This document shows, piece by piece, positions 47,050 through 61,300 of a stretch of 64,000 nucleotides of DNA (within the stretch, counting starts at the first letter, position 1; the number at the start of each line of letters is the position of its first letter). Source of the stretch: Membranipora membranacea. Taxonomy: Eukaryota > Bryozoa > Gymnolaemata > Cheilostomatida > Membraniporidae. Location of the stretch: the NCBI GenBank assembly GCA_914767715.1, contig OU612066.1:8003001-8067000 (forward strand), in the 5' to 3' direction. The translations under genes and the position numbers were made by a program. The notes below the pieces were generated by a model that did not search any database, had not been told where the DNA came from, and saw only the letters and a list, made by a program, of their open reading frames with translations.

Positions 47050-48153
47050 GGTTTGTCATGGGCTTGTACCAGGAGAAAACCAAATCCAAATTTTCTGGAT
47101 TTTTGTGCTCAAGTTTTCATAGTGACCATAGTAACTGTATTCACGTTTTACGCGTGAGTGAGACTCATAGACATCTCACATTGATTGGTTTGTCTAATAG
47201 ATACATTTTACTCTATATTATGCTCAATGGGTTTTCCCAAAGCCCATTGATTGGCCAGATTACTGAAACTGGGAACATGATTGGTCATTCTAGTATTGAA
47301 CCTAGACTACTACCCAGAGCTAATATAAGCTTTGCTACTACCAGAGCTACTACTACTACTACTACTACTTTTGCTCACTCCCAATCACCAGGACAGTTTT
47401 GACTCAGGTGAGTAAGCCTGTGTAGTGATATCTATCAATAGCACTCACTCAGCCAGAAGAGATTCTCCGACCGACCTGGCCTAGATCTTGCCAAGATATT
47501 TCTTTATCTTAATAATATGATGATGATTATATATATTGATGACATTATATTGATCCAGTTTTTTTGTATTAATTAATAATTGACTCCTTGATTAAATATG
47601 TATGTGTTTGTTTTTACATATTATTTTTTATCATTTATTGATAAGTCGACTCTAGATCCCCTTCATGAGAGAATAAACAAACAAGGTCTAGATCATCTAC
47701 TTGTAAAATACTAGATATTGCAGGAGTGTGTTCAGTTTTATCAATGAACTTAATTGGTTTTATCAAGGAGTAACAGTTACTCCTTGGTTTTATTAGCCTA
47801 ACTAATCTAGGAGTAGACTCCTTGCCTCAATACACACTGACAATCATGACATCAGACCTTGACCAGAGGTTTGCATAGTTATAATAATCTTTACGTCACT
47901 ATAGGACTGTTATCCACGACAGAAAAATGATACATTTCGATCCGTATTATCCCATGCTATTTCTTTGTATCATGTGGTCGGACAGCAACTGTAGAATCTT
48001 GTCCTACTCCTTGTATGGGCCTGGTTTCTTTGGCCAAGGGAAATCTCCATCTATTTTCAGCTCAGATTTTATAATAGTTTGTTCACGATTCCTTGTGTCT
48101 ATATCTGTGTTAGTCTTATTAGATTAATTCTTTATCTTTCAGCCTCATAGGTC
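47050..48153. other. Divergent intergenic region
   Basis: Between the UPF0728 start (leftward) and the polytopic membrane protein start (rightward), so probably both promoters. Contains a TAC/CTA triplet microsatellite at about 47336-47371 and a CAAGGAGTAAC inverted repeat at 47764-47786. An acceptor CAG near 48139-48141 suggests a 5' UTR intron of the rightward gene. No coding exon seen. Confidence 0.45.
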
Positions 48154-49266
48154 ATGGGATTCTCTACTGCCTTCTCAGATTTTGTACTCGCTGTAGCGAG
48201 CTTCTATCCTGCTTACTTGACTCGAGGACATCCCTATCAGTCATGCTATGGACTTGTGATTGTAGGCATTGCAGCTAGTCTGGGAGTGTACAGATTTGGT
48301 GTGCGACACCCGAGTAAGCGATATTAACCTGCTGAAAATATATTTGCACTATAAGATTATCATGAATTTCTCTATAGTTTTACAGCCAACACTCCTACAG
48401 AATGTCTCCTTAACTGGTGATACCCGTATTTAATTTGGTTCTATCAAAACTAAGACAGACATCAAAATTAGCACGCATAAAAGGTTAAGATTAAGATTGG
48501 CTGGTTTAGGGGTGACTATGAGAACTAGCACTATTTTATGCAAGCTGGGTTTGGAGCAAATATTAAGTAATGCCAGCATGTGCACACTGGCAACCTTTTT
48601 ATCTTGCAAGTTCTTCACACCTTTGTGGTTGGTTTAATCTGCCGTAATGTTCCCAAATATTACTAAGCAATCCATGTCTATCTGATTAGTATATCCAGTA
48701 AGAGTGTAGATTTAAATGTTATGAGTAAATTTCTTAAATGCTGAGCCGATTAGTATGTCAGCCAATTTTGGAGTTGTGCATCCTCTTTTTCGAATCTCTT
48801 CACAACTTTTTTATCTTATAAATTAGTTCATCCTTCATGGAAAAACTACAATGCAATTTTCTAAATTTTAGGGTCTGATATGATGGATGCTCACAAGTTG
48901 TTCTCATGGATGGGAAGTGTTATGGGGATGCCACTATTAGCTGCAGGACTTTTGAAGAAAAATGGACACCATTTCTTTGTTCTTCCGTATACGCTTATTC
49001 CCTTGGCATTTCTAGCTCTCTACAAAACAATACCTGGTAATCTTAGAGATACCGGAAATGCAGCATTATCTACAGTGGCAGTGCTAACAATAGCTATCAG
49101 CTCAATTCTAGCCCAAAATCACCAGGGCCTGTATTGTGCAATTGCAATTATTTTGGCCGCAACTGTGATTGGAACTGAAGGGAAAATATTAGGGGTACCT
49201 AAGGTTGATATTTTTCATTATGTTCTAGCGATTGGAAATATGTGCTATAGTTGGGCATTAATATAA
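48154..49266 (+). CDS. Polytopic membrane protein, unknown function
   Basis: Two exons (48154-48313, 48872-49266; phase 1 junction) encode 184 aa. The chain is mostly hydrophobic with about six membrane segments: SDFVLAVASFYPAYL, GLVIVGIAASLGVY, a segment after HKLFSW with MGMPLLAAGLL, FVLPYTLIPLAFLAL, LSTVAVLTIAISSIL, and two short ones in the last 45 residues (YCAIAIILAATVIG and HYVLAIGNMCYSWAL). No catalytic motif or signal peptide is evident beyond the first membrane helix. I do not recognise the family with certainty; it looks like a small conserved animal TMEM-type protein. AATAAA at 49441-49446 is a suitable poly(A) signal. Confidence 0.82.
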
Positions 49267-49440
49267 GGTCACAAATTCATAATAGTAATGATCAAAATTT
49301 TGTGCTAATGTCAACAATTGGAAATATTTACAGCAAGTTATTTCGTAGTATAATCACCAATCATAAATCATTCTTTTGAAAATATTTCAGCGAGATTTTT
49401 TATAAGCCCTTTTTCACACTGTTTTCACTTTAAATGGTAT

Positions 49441-49446
49441 AATAAA
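49441..49446 (+). terminator. Poly(A) signal of the polytopic membrane gene
   Basis: AATAAA 175 bases after the stop codon at 49266, followed by AT-rich sequence and then a G-rich run at 49490-49505. Confidence 0.55.
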
Positions 49447-52366
49447 AATTTATAGCATAACAACTTCAGTGGACAAACTGTTTTGGATCGGGGGGGGGGG
49501 GGGGGATCAGCATCAGGCCACAGTTGATTGGAATGGACGCCATTATCATGTACCCTCGATAAAAGCGGATTGTGCACTCACACTGAATCCAGTTACTTAC
49601 ATATGCAATATGATTCAATAGTTGTTACTACATTTATCATAACCGTAAGCTAATGTACCAAAGCTACCCAACAGTTTTTACTACTGATTATACCTATATT
49701 CTAGGTTACAGTCAAGCTTTTTGTATCCCTTATCATTGTTATGATCCGAGAAGTTGGCGAGTTATCAAGTGCTAGTCCTATCAAACAGCTGGTTTCACAC
49801 ATTGTGGAGAAATTATGTCAATCAATCATGCATGACAATAAAGGTGTTGACTGTGGCTTCGGTACAACTACTGCGCCCGAGCTAATAATATGGCTTGAAC
49901 AAAGCCATCCCGCTTCTAACTTGAGTACACTTTTATCCTCTTTACAGTGTTGATTCCACTATCTCTTATTATTCTCTAACGTAATTTTACAGCTTCCATT
50001 TTTCCATAGAAATGAAAAGCCACGTATATAGGACAATTTCGAAAAACTTTAACACGCCAAATATGGATGAAAATTTACACGGACAGCGGCATTTGTATTT
50101 AGAATAAACGAGTTCGAAGCAATGAACATGAAAAAATTTAATTGCCTATAAAATATATATACAACGAGAGTTTTCTACCTTTAGGTATAATGAAAATTGA
50201 TGTCACCCATTTACGTTGTTCCAACATTTGGGATTGTGCACCCAAATAAAGTATTAAGTTTTTTTTATGGTTGTATAATTTCTGATAACGTTAAATTAAA
50301 AATTATCATTACAACAAAGCCACAAAATGTTAAGTTATGGGTTCAGCTCAGCTGTTTTTATCAAATTGAAGTTAAGTGACGGGTGCGCAGCAGCCAGCAG
50401 TATCAGCCTGAAAAAGACACAGCGTCGGTGTCTGTGAGGACATCTTTATCAGCGTCGATGACATAATTTTCTTGCTTCCCTATACAGCACCCACCCACCC
50501 ACTCCCCCCACCAAGTTTGTTGATCCCACCTACCTGATATTATTTTCCTTCCCTGTCCAGATAGCATAAGGTTAAATTCTATTAGTAAAATAGAAGACAA
50601 CTCCCGATAGTTGGTATTAGCTGCATACAATTGGGTCATGCACTGACCTATTCTCAACTCTGAATAATGATTGGTTTACTGGCAGAACAATGATTTGCAG
50701 AAAATTTGTGTCAAGGAGCCCTACATAAAGGGCCAATGAGTGTGAGATGGAAAATTTAATATACTATTTCTAGGCAGGTGATTGGGTGATTACTCCCACA
50801 TGCCAGATGTAAGTCACAATAGGCAGTAAGTCACGATAGTGGCTCTGTAAGTGCATCAAACACTTCATGCATGTAAAAAAAGATGGCCGAGTGGTAAATA
50901 TTATATTTGTGCCAACAGAACAAAGCTTTCACTCAGTCACAGTGTTCTCAACCAATTCCATTCCATGGACGGGGACCATCACCAGTGTATTGTTGTCTGT
51001 TGGGGTTGCTAGCTCTAGCTAAAGTGGTCACTGGACTTTCATGCAGAACCAGTGTAGGTGGTGATTTCTATTTCAACTGGGTCTACAAGACCATCTAGTA
51101 GTTTGATCTGGACAAAGGATTTAGATGTTCCTCACTCGGAGGTTGTGGTCAGGCCGAGGAGAAGTGTCAGTCGAGTGGAGTACAGCCCATATAAACAAAG
51201 AACACACCAATCAGTGAACTGCTGTGTCTCCCCAACACACTTCTACTGGGAGCAGAAGATAGCAACAGAACAGGTCAGAGTTGCATCTCTTTATACACAC
51301 AGTGTTTCTAAGTAGGCAACTGTTAAAAGTATTATGTTCTCTTCTCCACTGTAACAGTTTTGTTTTTTTGCCACTAGTGGGTGTACTGTATATATATTAT
51401 ATAGTGTATATATATTATGACCCTACCTAGTAAGTTCACTGCTCATTGCAGTCAGCTTTGCTAGTAGCACCAATCGGTCAAAGGAGATCTGACCAATTTT
51501 GGTTGCAGCTGTTGAAGACGATGTGGGCATATCACAAGTTTGTTTGGCTACGAAGCAGTTGTGGCCTATCACGAGAGCAGCATGAGCCCAAAGTTAATGC
51601 TTTGGATATGCGTTTGTAAGGCTACTGGACGTTTTCAGTAATGCTGGTTCAGCCTCATGCGTATATATATAGTCTCTCTAATCGGACCTGAATTTGTATT
51701 GTTTTTCAGTCCGTTGGTGGTCACCTTTCATCCATTCTTTTTGTTTTCATATCTTAAAACTGTTGGTGATTCGTCTTAACTCAATTATACAACAGAGTTA
51801 AGATGAATGTCATTAGTGTGCTGAGACCCATTATACAATTGAGTTAAGACAAATGTCCTTAATGTGCTGAGACTTAGAGGCTTCGTTGAAGTCTAGAGGG
51901 TGAAAATCACTTGGCACCACTGAGGGATAATATGTATCAGCAGGGCTCTTCTCAGAAATGATAACTCGTTGGGGTATGGAAGGTCAAAGTTGGCGAGTGT
52001 AGGAGGGGGTGCGAGGGCTTCTTCGCAAATACACTGTGTTTATCTGATTTTGGTGGTGAGTGGTTGCCGAGGTACATATGGGTGCTGCACTTAGGCTGAG
52101 GGAGCCCTGATCAGGGAGGTTTCCCCCTTTAAAATTTGAAAAATGGCATCCTAACTACTGCTGACCATTTTTGTTTATAGATGTAATGTCTAGGCTTTCA
52201 TTTACTAAGTCTGATTTTTTATCTCCTGACGATATGACATTGACGCAAGCATCATAGCGTATGAAACTTTTATGGGGACAGACTTATAGCTGTTAAACTT
52301 TTGATAAGATTTGAAAGGTAAGACGGCAGAACATGAACTGTTTTCAACTTATATTTTAGGCAAAAT
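49447..52366. other. Intergenic region before the ATF7IP-like gene
   Basis: No convincing coding exon. It contains a poly-G run of 16 (49490-49505), an AT-rich inverted tract near 51390-51420 and a 46-bp imperfect tandem duplication at 51784-51875. The acceptor ending at 52359, just before the ATF7IP start, implies a 5' UTR intron. Confidence 0.45.
51784..51875. repeat. 46-bp imperfect tandem duplication
   Basis: Two adjacent units starting ATTATACAA and ending GTGCTGAGAC (period 46) differ at a handful of positions. They lie upstream of the ATF7IP-like gene. Confidence 0.85.
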
Positions 52367-55300
52367 ATGGACGAGCTTGCAAATCAAACTTCACCTACAA
52401 CTAATGGTGCACTTGGAGCAAGATTTAAAGCTGGACTCCAATCTGCGTTGAGTGGACTCGGTGGCAAAGGCCAGTCACAAAAACGTCTTACGCCTGAACG
52501 GGTAACTTCAAAAGGCGACTCTATGAAGCAAAATGGTGTAGTAGATTTGACAGAATCTGAGAAAGACGAAAAGGCCAATGCTGTGTCAGCGCCCACACAT
52601 GACACCGATGCTTTGCTGGGGGAGGCAGAGCATGGGGATGATGATCCTGACACTCAAGACTGTGATGATGCACTGCTAGATGATGGTATGTCAGTGTCCT
52701 CTCTGTGAGAGTAGATTATACAGATAAGGTTCAATATCAAACTATTTTTTTCAAAGAGCAAAACTCTTCCAGGGATGCGATGTTGTGGATCGGCATTAAC
52801 TTCAATGTCGGCATAAATCTTCATACTATCAATCAAAGCATCATGATGGCGCAGTCCATTTTTTAATTATTATGAAGTTTATGAAAAATATTTTGCCAAA
52901 GTTGTCTTCCCTTGGTTATAAAGGCAACAACTCCAAAATTTACCGGGTCTAAAGTCTTATGCATTTAATTTATTAAATCTTTTTAGATTTTGCTGACAAT
53001 TTACAACAATCTGGTGAACCTGTCACTAAAAAGCCGCGAATAGAACCTACCCCTACAATAGCTACTACAGGCAATACACCCCAGACTAATGTTCCACAAC
53101 CAAAGCTTGACAGCCTTGAATTGGAGAAAGATAACAACCATTGCATAGGCGATGATAAGGAACATGTATCTGACAACAATGGTGGAACAGACAAGAAAAA
53201 GATTTCAGGGAAATGCAATCAAATATTAGAGAATGGTGTTAATCAATCAAGTGATACATTGAAATCAGAACAGTGTGATATCAAGCCTATCACTTCTCAG
53301 CCACCTGATCCCAAAGGTGTGAATAGTGCTGATAATAACAAGGTAGTTTCAGATGTGTCCAAAGAGAAGGAAACCTCATGCTCAGTAGGTAAAACATTTA
53401 CTCTCAATACTCCACGTACTCCTAGTCCTAGTCAAGTTGAAGAGAAATCACACAATGGCACAACTTCTGATCATGAGAAACTTAACGACTTAGAAAAGAC
53501 CGAGTTGCAAAAAAGAGGACTAGTAGCTGATCACAATCAAGTAGATAATGATGAAAAGGAAGAAGCTGTGGAAGAGTGTAAACCGTCGGAAGGAAAGCAG
53601 CAAGTGGATATGACCTCAGAGACACAAGCTGAAAAAAGTGAACTTGCACCAGGAGACAGTGTAGATAATTCTATAGATAAGTCTGTAAATAATGTACAAA
53701 CTGTGAATAATGAATCTGTAGATGATGATCAAAATGGTCCATGTAAGCCACTCCCAGTATTAATCAAAGGTAAACATAATTCAGAGGAAAGTTTTGATAT
53801 GGCCAATTCCTTACCAACAGCCAATGATGGACCCTGTGAGTCTTCTCCTGAACGTAATCGCTCGGCTGAGGACAGTGATATTCTAACTCCCTCACCAGTA
53901 CGTCTAGAGACCACCCCCTCCCTAACAGAGTCAGTTTCACAGGATGATGGCGATGAGGCTATGGAGGTTGATGTCCCACCAGAACAAGATGATCTGCAGA
54001 CAACTTCACTACAGGAAGATGCTATCAAACACACCATGAATGACTTGATAGGTTTGTAAAGATTAATGAGTTGAATACAGAAAATAATTCAACATACAGC
54101 GCATGATGCACTTGTGAGGTCAGGCGTGGAATGTTTATTCAATTTGTGACTCGATCATGGTGTATGCATGGGTGGGCAACCTTTTCTTGAAAAAGGCCAC
54201 ATTTTGTGCAGGCTCAACTCAAAAGGCCGCAACATATCTTTCAGAGATAAAATTGGAACTGGGGTAACAATTTTGGCACTTCCTATTTTGTATATACTAA
54301 AACAGATTTGTGTAAAGACTGCAGTATGTTGCAGGAACCATCAACAAATATTTTCTGGAGTTTTGTGACGTCATTTCACCTCACGATTTGATTTTGTACA
54401 TGTCAGTATCCCTGTGTTTCATGTGTATGACAAGGGGAAGGGTGGGTGTGTGAGGGGTGCTGTAACGCTCTCCCAGCGTAAAAAAGTTGATAATGGGACA
54501 GTTGTGACGGAGAAGGAAGTATTTTCGCACAGCAGAATTTTTTTTGTAATTTTTCGTGCCCTGTTATAATTTTCAACTTACAGTGCCCACCCTCCTGCAA
54601 GGAGGAAATTTTTTTGTAAAGAACTCTGTAATTCTAACATCCAAAGGTCACTGTTTTGTGCTATTTCGAAAGAAAAACAACTTGAGAAAGTCATTGGCAC
54701 CAGTACCACAGTTATGTTGAATATGTGTCGAGTGGCTGGGGAAGCTTTGCTACATGCATAATACAGAATGGCCACTATTTTGAAATATCTTGTACTTACA
54801 GAGCGCTATGCATACTTGGTTCTCCTTATAATGAAAGAAGAATCAAAATTGATGTGTAATAACTTTTTTAGGCATAAGGCCACAATAAGGCCGCAAGAGG
54901 TTACCCATTAGGCCGCACCGGCAAAAAGGCCGCAGGTTGCCCACAGTATAGTGTAGTATAGTATAGTGTCCTTTTTGATTAAGATTTATCAGCTCTATCC
55001 AAAAGAGGGAGTAACTCCTTATATCATGAGCCAAAGTTATTTTGAAATGAATATTTTATTACTTTTGTATGGTGTAAGTGGACAAGTTAGTCTCAAATTC
55101 TGAATGTCAGCCACTGGAGTATCGTGAAGATGTGATTTAACTCAAGAGTTATAACACTGTAGATATGTCTGAGTTATGTATATCTGATTTGTTAGGTAAG
55201 GCTGTAGCTAAGGTAGATGGGCTGCCAATATCCAGTGTACATACAGGTCAGGCATGGCTTCATGTGTCTCCACAGCATAGTGATGATGAAGCTGAGGAGA

Positions 55301-58300
55301 TCACATTACCCCAGAGCAGTGCTGGTGAAACATCGGACGACGACTCACGAGACCCCTATGCCAAACGACGGAAAATGTCAGCTACACCTGATCCTGGTAG
55401 ATTGGGCAAGGTAAATTGTTCTATATTTTTGAATAGTATGTTGTCTTTTTATGCAGAAGCAGAAGCAAAACATTGCTTACATGATGTTAACAACCAAAAT
55501 ATTCCAAGCGCTCTTATCTGAAGCCTTATTCCAGAAGTTTTGGAGATTACATAAATTGATAAATTGTCTACAATACCATTTCTGTGTTTATTATTTATAC
55601 AGCTGATCTCACATCTAAGTACTACTTTGGATGAGGAAGCTTCACAGGCTCATAGAAACGACCAGGATGTCGTCGATGAAGACCATGAAGTAGTTCATCT
55701 CAAGAAAAATGTGAGTTGCTTCATTATATTGCAGTTTTAGTTGCAAAATGTGGTTGTGAGTTCGTCAATCTGAGATCTGTTGACACTTTTTTTTTACTTT
55801 TGGATGGGTTAGGATGTTTGCTTATGCCACACCCTTTTATTTCTAGGGTCTAGCCTCATTTTATGATACAATCATCAAGAAGGATGTGATCAGTGACTCG
55901 TACCATGAGGAGCTAAATTCTCGACACAAAGAGCTGCAGAATAAAAACAGCATGTCCACAAAGAAAATCACTAAAATCCTGCAGGAGGTGAAGGCTGTGA
56001 GGGAGAAGCTGAAGCAGATGAACGTCAGACCTGCTCAGCGCTCTGTCAGCACACAGATATTTACAGAGAAGGTGAGATATGACATACTGCAAATCACCTT
56101 CACGATTTTACTAACCAATAATTGTTGGGTGATGACTGCTTTTGAAAGAGAAAACTAATGAGAATCTGGGGGGTCTTTCAATTAGAGAGATTGATTTTAC
56201 TAAGTTAAATTATCACAATCACATTGCTCAAAATCATCACTCACCTGGTTTTTCAATTGGACAAAATCTCTCCCTAATCGCTCACTCAGAATGTATATAG
56301 TTCCATCAATGATTGAGCGATTTGTAAGCGAGAGCCAAGCACAGAGTGAGCGATCAGATTGCGATTTTGGCTGTTTCTAATTGAAAGACCCCCCAGCAAA
56401 TCTCAGCAACGTTGAACCCGAATAAATTTTTGGAATAGCCTACAATCAGAATTTTCCAAATTCAACAATTCTCTGTCAATTCTCATCCTCATCATTAGCA
56501 TGTAGTTTGAATTCAGAGAGTATGAGCATTCTTACATTCAAAGAGCGCACTAATTACCGGTCTTTTCAAAGCGACAGTTCTGCTGTTATTAATCTGTGTA
56601 TATATATTGTTACAGCTTCAGGTAACACCAGAGCAGCTGAATGCTGCTGGTGGGAAAATTCTGAAGAGCACAATAAAGTCAGAGAAAGCTCTGCTCGAGC
56701 TGCAGGCAGCTGAACGTAAGAAAGCTGCCGACGTCAAGTCAGCTGCAATCTGTGAAGCTGTTAAAATTAAAGAAGCTGCAAAGTTTCAACAACTGCAGCA
56801 AAAGGTTTGTGTAACATTTAAATTGTTTATTTTTGTGTCTTGTGAAACAAGAACTTGATATGTTGTGTCAGCATGTGATTGTCAGCAGATTAGGAACTAG
56901 CCATTCATTTCTTTCTCTTAACTACTTATTATTACTGTCAACGATTCCCCATCAGAGCTAACCAGGTATAATTTTTTGCTGTCCAACATATTTTCAAAAG
57001 GGTATTGGATTATGAATTTTTTCTTTCTCTGTACATCGCTTATGTTATCAAATTAAGACAACAGATTACAGTGTAGAAAGCCAGTCATCAGTTACTTTGC
57101 ATTGGTACATGAAAAATTTACTGATGAGTTGGTTACACAATCCATCAGATTTGACCCTCCAATCAACCAATCTGTACCTACAGATCTGGACTTCAAATAA
57201 TGATGGTCCTCAGTGTGTATACCATCTGCATGCCGGTAAAATGGTCCCCCTCTGCCCTCCTGGGAAAAGGGTGGCCATTTGTTGGCGGTGCAAGTGCAGG
57301 TTTGCAATTCAAGCACTGTCAGTTCCATCCTTGGAGGGTCGCTTCACGCTGGATACATCATTGTCAGTGACTGTTTGGTGTGATTTTGAGACTTGATAGC
57401 TCATGCCACACTTTAAATTGAACATATCTGGCTGTTGAATTGCAATAACATGCACACCACAGACATACTACAACATAGCTACAACATCTAAACAAATCTG
57501 CAAATAAAAGGTACGTTATTCTATGCATTTGCAGTGACTCAAGCATCAAGCACCATTTTCTAATTGAGACAAACTTCTTGATGGTCTAAGGTCTACATCA
57601 TCTATTATCCCATATGAATTTCAATTCTGAACATTCCCAATGTTTAATAAGTTACTAGTTAGTGACAAGTATGTCAACTTTCTACATTGTTAGCCTAAGA
57701 CGTAAATGATCACACTCATTTTTAATCTTGGTACTACATGACATGGCAGTACTTGGTAGTTTTCTCCTGGGTACCTGGTTAGCTCATAGCTCTCATAACC
57801 CTATTTATGGTGACACTTTTGTTTTAGGATGTTGAGCAGGGAGAAGAACAATCTAAAGTTGTTGTCAAAGAATGTGTCGTGCCCCTTCAACCTGTGTCAC
57901 AGTTAACTGTGAAGACTCAAGAAAATGCATCTAGAAAGGTAGATATTATGCAGATTGTTCTTCCTAACCTATTGGGCAGTTAAAATCTTTTTCAATTCCA
58001 GCTGACAACGTGATATACATATAGCTTTTTTACCAAGATCTTCAACTCCCATACCCCTTTAACAATAACCTTATTTTGATTTAGGTTGACAAGTATGAAC
58101 CAGAAAGATCAGGGAGTGTTACTAAGGAATGTGATGAGCAGTCTCCACCTGGTCCACAGTTAGCTGTGGATGATCGTCAAGAAAAAGCTTCAAGAAAGGT
58201 AGTTATCAGTCAAAAGGTACTGCCCATTGTACAAGTGATATCTGATTCATCGGTCGTTTGGAGCCCCTCCTCTCACCATCACTACACCACACATGCAGTT

Positions 58301-61300
58301 CTTTTTCTGAGATCATATCCCTATTTACTACAACCTTTGTAATTTTAGATTGATGAACAGGTATGGGAAGGAGCAAAGTCTGATGCTAAAAAATGTATTG
58401 ATCTGCCTAAGCCTATTCCAGCTGCAAAGTTTCGTCGAGGATATTTTGTCAGAAAGGTATACATTATGACTATGCACCATACATGATAATATTATGTCCA
58501 TATTTCTAGGATCATCATCATCATCACTGACGGTCTGTTTCAGGCATTTATATTATGTAAAAAAGTGTCAGTCGTAAAATTCTTCAGCAATAAATTTTTC
58601 AAACATAGCAAGCATGTGGGTGCTTACAGCAAATCCGGCCTGATCTTCAGGTCTTTTTACAACACCGATCCAAGTTTTAATTTTATGTGGCTTCCCATCA
58701 GCCGAAAGAAATATCCTCATTCTGACTTAGAGTTATGATTTGTCTTCTACAGATATTTACTTTACTTTACATTACCAAGTGTTCTGGTGTTTAAATGGTT
58801 GATCATTGTTTTTTTTCATATCATGTGATACACTCAGACTCAGCCATATACACAATGCTATATCATCGAGATGCCAACTCTCATTTTAAGACTTGCATTT
58901 TAATTTCTTTCTTATGCCATAATTGCTGATAGGGTGGTAGCAGAGACACCACACTTGAATCTGGGAGAAGTTGGACCAATAAATGCATCCATAACCCACT
59001 ATTACTGCTTAGACATGAAAAATGAAACACTAGTCATATACATCATGCATGTTGTCATTCTGATTATAGGATGGTGCTATAAGAAAGTTTGTGCCGTCCG
59101 CTCACAACAGGGAGGAGAATAATTCTCTAGTGTTTACAGAGACTCAGCCTATCGTGTCTGCTACGTGTATATTTTGCCTGATTGATGATCTTATGGTTAC
59201 TGATCTCCTCATTGCTTCACCTGCTACTATTGGTATGTCAAACTGTGTTTCAAGACAGTTAACGGTTCATTGATGTCCCTAACATGAAATACAACGACCA
59301 TGTTGTCAAGCTGCAAACCTGCCACCAGACCTAACTGCTAGTATCTACTGTTAAACTATTTCTAAGTGCAAGAAAAAATGATATGACTATAACTTCTGAT
59401 TTAAAGCTTCTTCATTTTGCAAGGTGTTGTACATGTTGAATACACTATCATTTCTTTTAGATAAAATCAATGAAATGGCTTCTGTCCTGAAAAACAAAGA
59501 AATTTTGTCACGTCTCCATGTAACAAACCGTGTTGGATATCATCGATGTTGCTTTACCCTCATATTAGAACGCTATCAAAGAGAGATAAGGGAAAGGTGA
59601 GTTCTACTTAATTGCTAAATTTAAAACCATCAGAAGAAGACCATGATTCTTCATTGAGGGAAAACTATCAGGTTAAATGGGGTTATGCTCTCAGTGAGAG
59701 TGATCAGTCTGTGTACACCCTTAAGTGCCAACCAGTCGTAATATGACTTGTATAACTTGTAATTACTTATAATCTTTTATATCATATAATCATGTCATAT
59801 ATTAAAATTTAATGAGTATCATATAATTACTCACTCTATTAAATTACTCATAATATAGTCGTATAATAATATTACTTGTATAACATTGTTGTAGGATTGC
59901 TGAGCTTAGAGAGTTTATTCAGAATGGAAAGAGACAATTTGCTGTTAACTTGTTTAATGATGACATCGATGCCGTCCAGAAGAGGCTGAAAAGGGAGACA
60001 TTGGTTAAAAATAACAAAGAAAACACTACTGACCAGACTCCTAAACTGCTTAACCCAGTGAGTTTGTAATTGCTTGTAAAGGTATTATTGTAAACTAAAA
60101 TTAAAACTAGATTGAAACACACTTTGTCTAGTAATACGACCTCAAGTCATGTCACCACAGCGCTTAGCATATTCCTTGTTTCCTTGTTCAATTGTGAAGC
60201 CAACCGCACACCGTTTCTTGGTCTCCTTTTGGTGGTGCACCTACAACCTGACTGAAGACGCAACAACAGCGATAAGGCAAAGCTGGTGACAAATAATATC
60301 AGTTAGCTATTATATTCTAGGGAGCTGAACTTGATGATGCTGGGGATGACCTGAGAATAACTAAAGTCAAGAGCTTGTATAAGGGCTTCATAGGAAAAGG
60401 TCAGCCGCAGTGCGTCGTTTGCCTCCAATATCTCAATAATGGATATGAACCAGATCAACTCGATGCAACCAAGAAAAGTGAGTTTAGAGCATAGTATACA
60501 TTATTTATCATCTAATGTGCACGTGCTTAATAATATAATATCTACATTTTCATTGCATCCACCATCATCCAATGATGTTCTCCCTGATGTGCAAAAAAAA
60601 CAAGAAACCAAAAAAAACCCAAAATAAAATCAAGGAAATAAAAATTCTAGCTCAATCCAACAAAAATTAATTGTTTGACAATGCCAATTTAAATGTATGT
60701 ATGGTTGCAATAAGTTTATTGTCTATGAATATGCCAAGGGGTTTTAGTGTCTAAGCTTTATTACTGCACTCGTATCTATGGCATAGAATACAATAATGGC
60801 GGAACTGTGATTGTATATGACTATGGCAGAATATCTATGTGTAATGTGTTTTCTTGCTCAATATTCTTCTCCACAGATAGAAACGGAACAAAAAATTGCT
60901 CTTACAACACAAATTGATCGATTTGAAACAATTTTGCTTATTTAGGTGTGATGGTAAGAAAAGCTAAAGCTTTAGGCGACGACGTCATGTTGTGCAGTCT
61001 AGAGAAGGCTGCCATTTTCCATCACAGTAAATGTAAAAGAGAGTACATGGCTAAACAGTAAGTAAAGACTAATCCGTTTTTCTGTTCCAATCAATCAATT
61101 GGGAGTCTTTTCACACCTTTCATTATTTGTAGACAGCAACAAGCTGTGTTGTTGAATGATGACATCAATGCCATCCTGAAGAACCTGAAAAGGAAGAAAG
61201 TGGTAAAACAACAAATTTAGCCTCAACTTGGCTTGTCATGCAAAAGTTACACACACCTGTGAACAACCATTTTTTGGCTGAAACAGATTTAATCACCGAT

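Noticed and set aside
46998-47402. 134-codon plus-strand open frame
   Set aside because: It runs antisense through the first exon of UPF0728, whose family match is clear; the TAC microsatellite at its end inflates the frame.
49741-49953. 70-codon open frame after the polytopic membrane gene
   Set aside because: Peptide looks semi-plausible but lacks splice sites, a promoter context or any recognised family; kept as intergenic.
53729-54037. 102-codon minus-strand open frame
   Set aside because: Antisense shadow of the long acidic ATF7IP exon 52987-54051; Ser-rich because the sense strand is Asp/Glu-rich.
57097-57396. 99-codon open frame in an ATF7IP intron
   Set aside because: Contains several Cys and could suggest a zinc motif, but has no flanking acceptor or donor in frame and no repeat of the module seen at 59115-62600.
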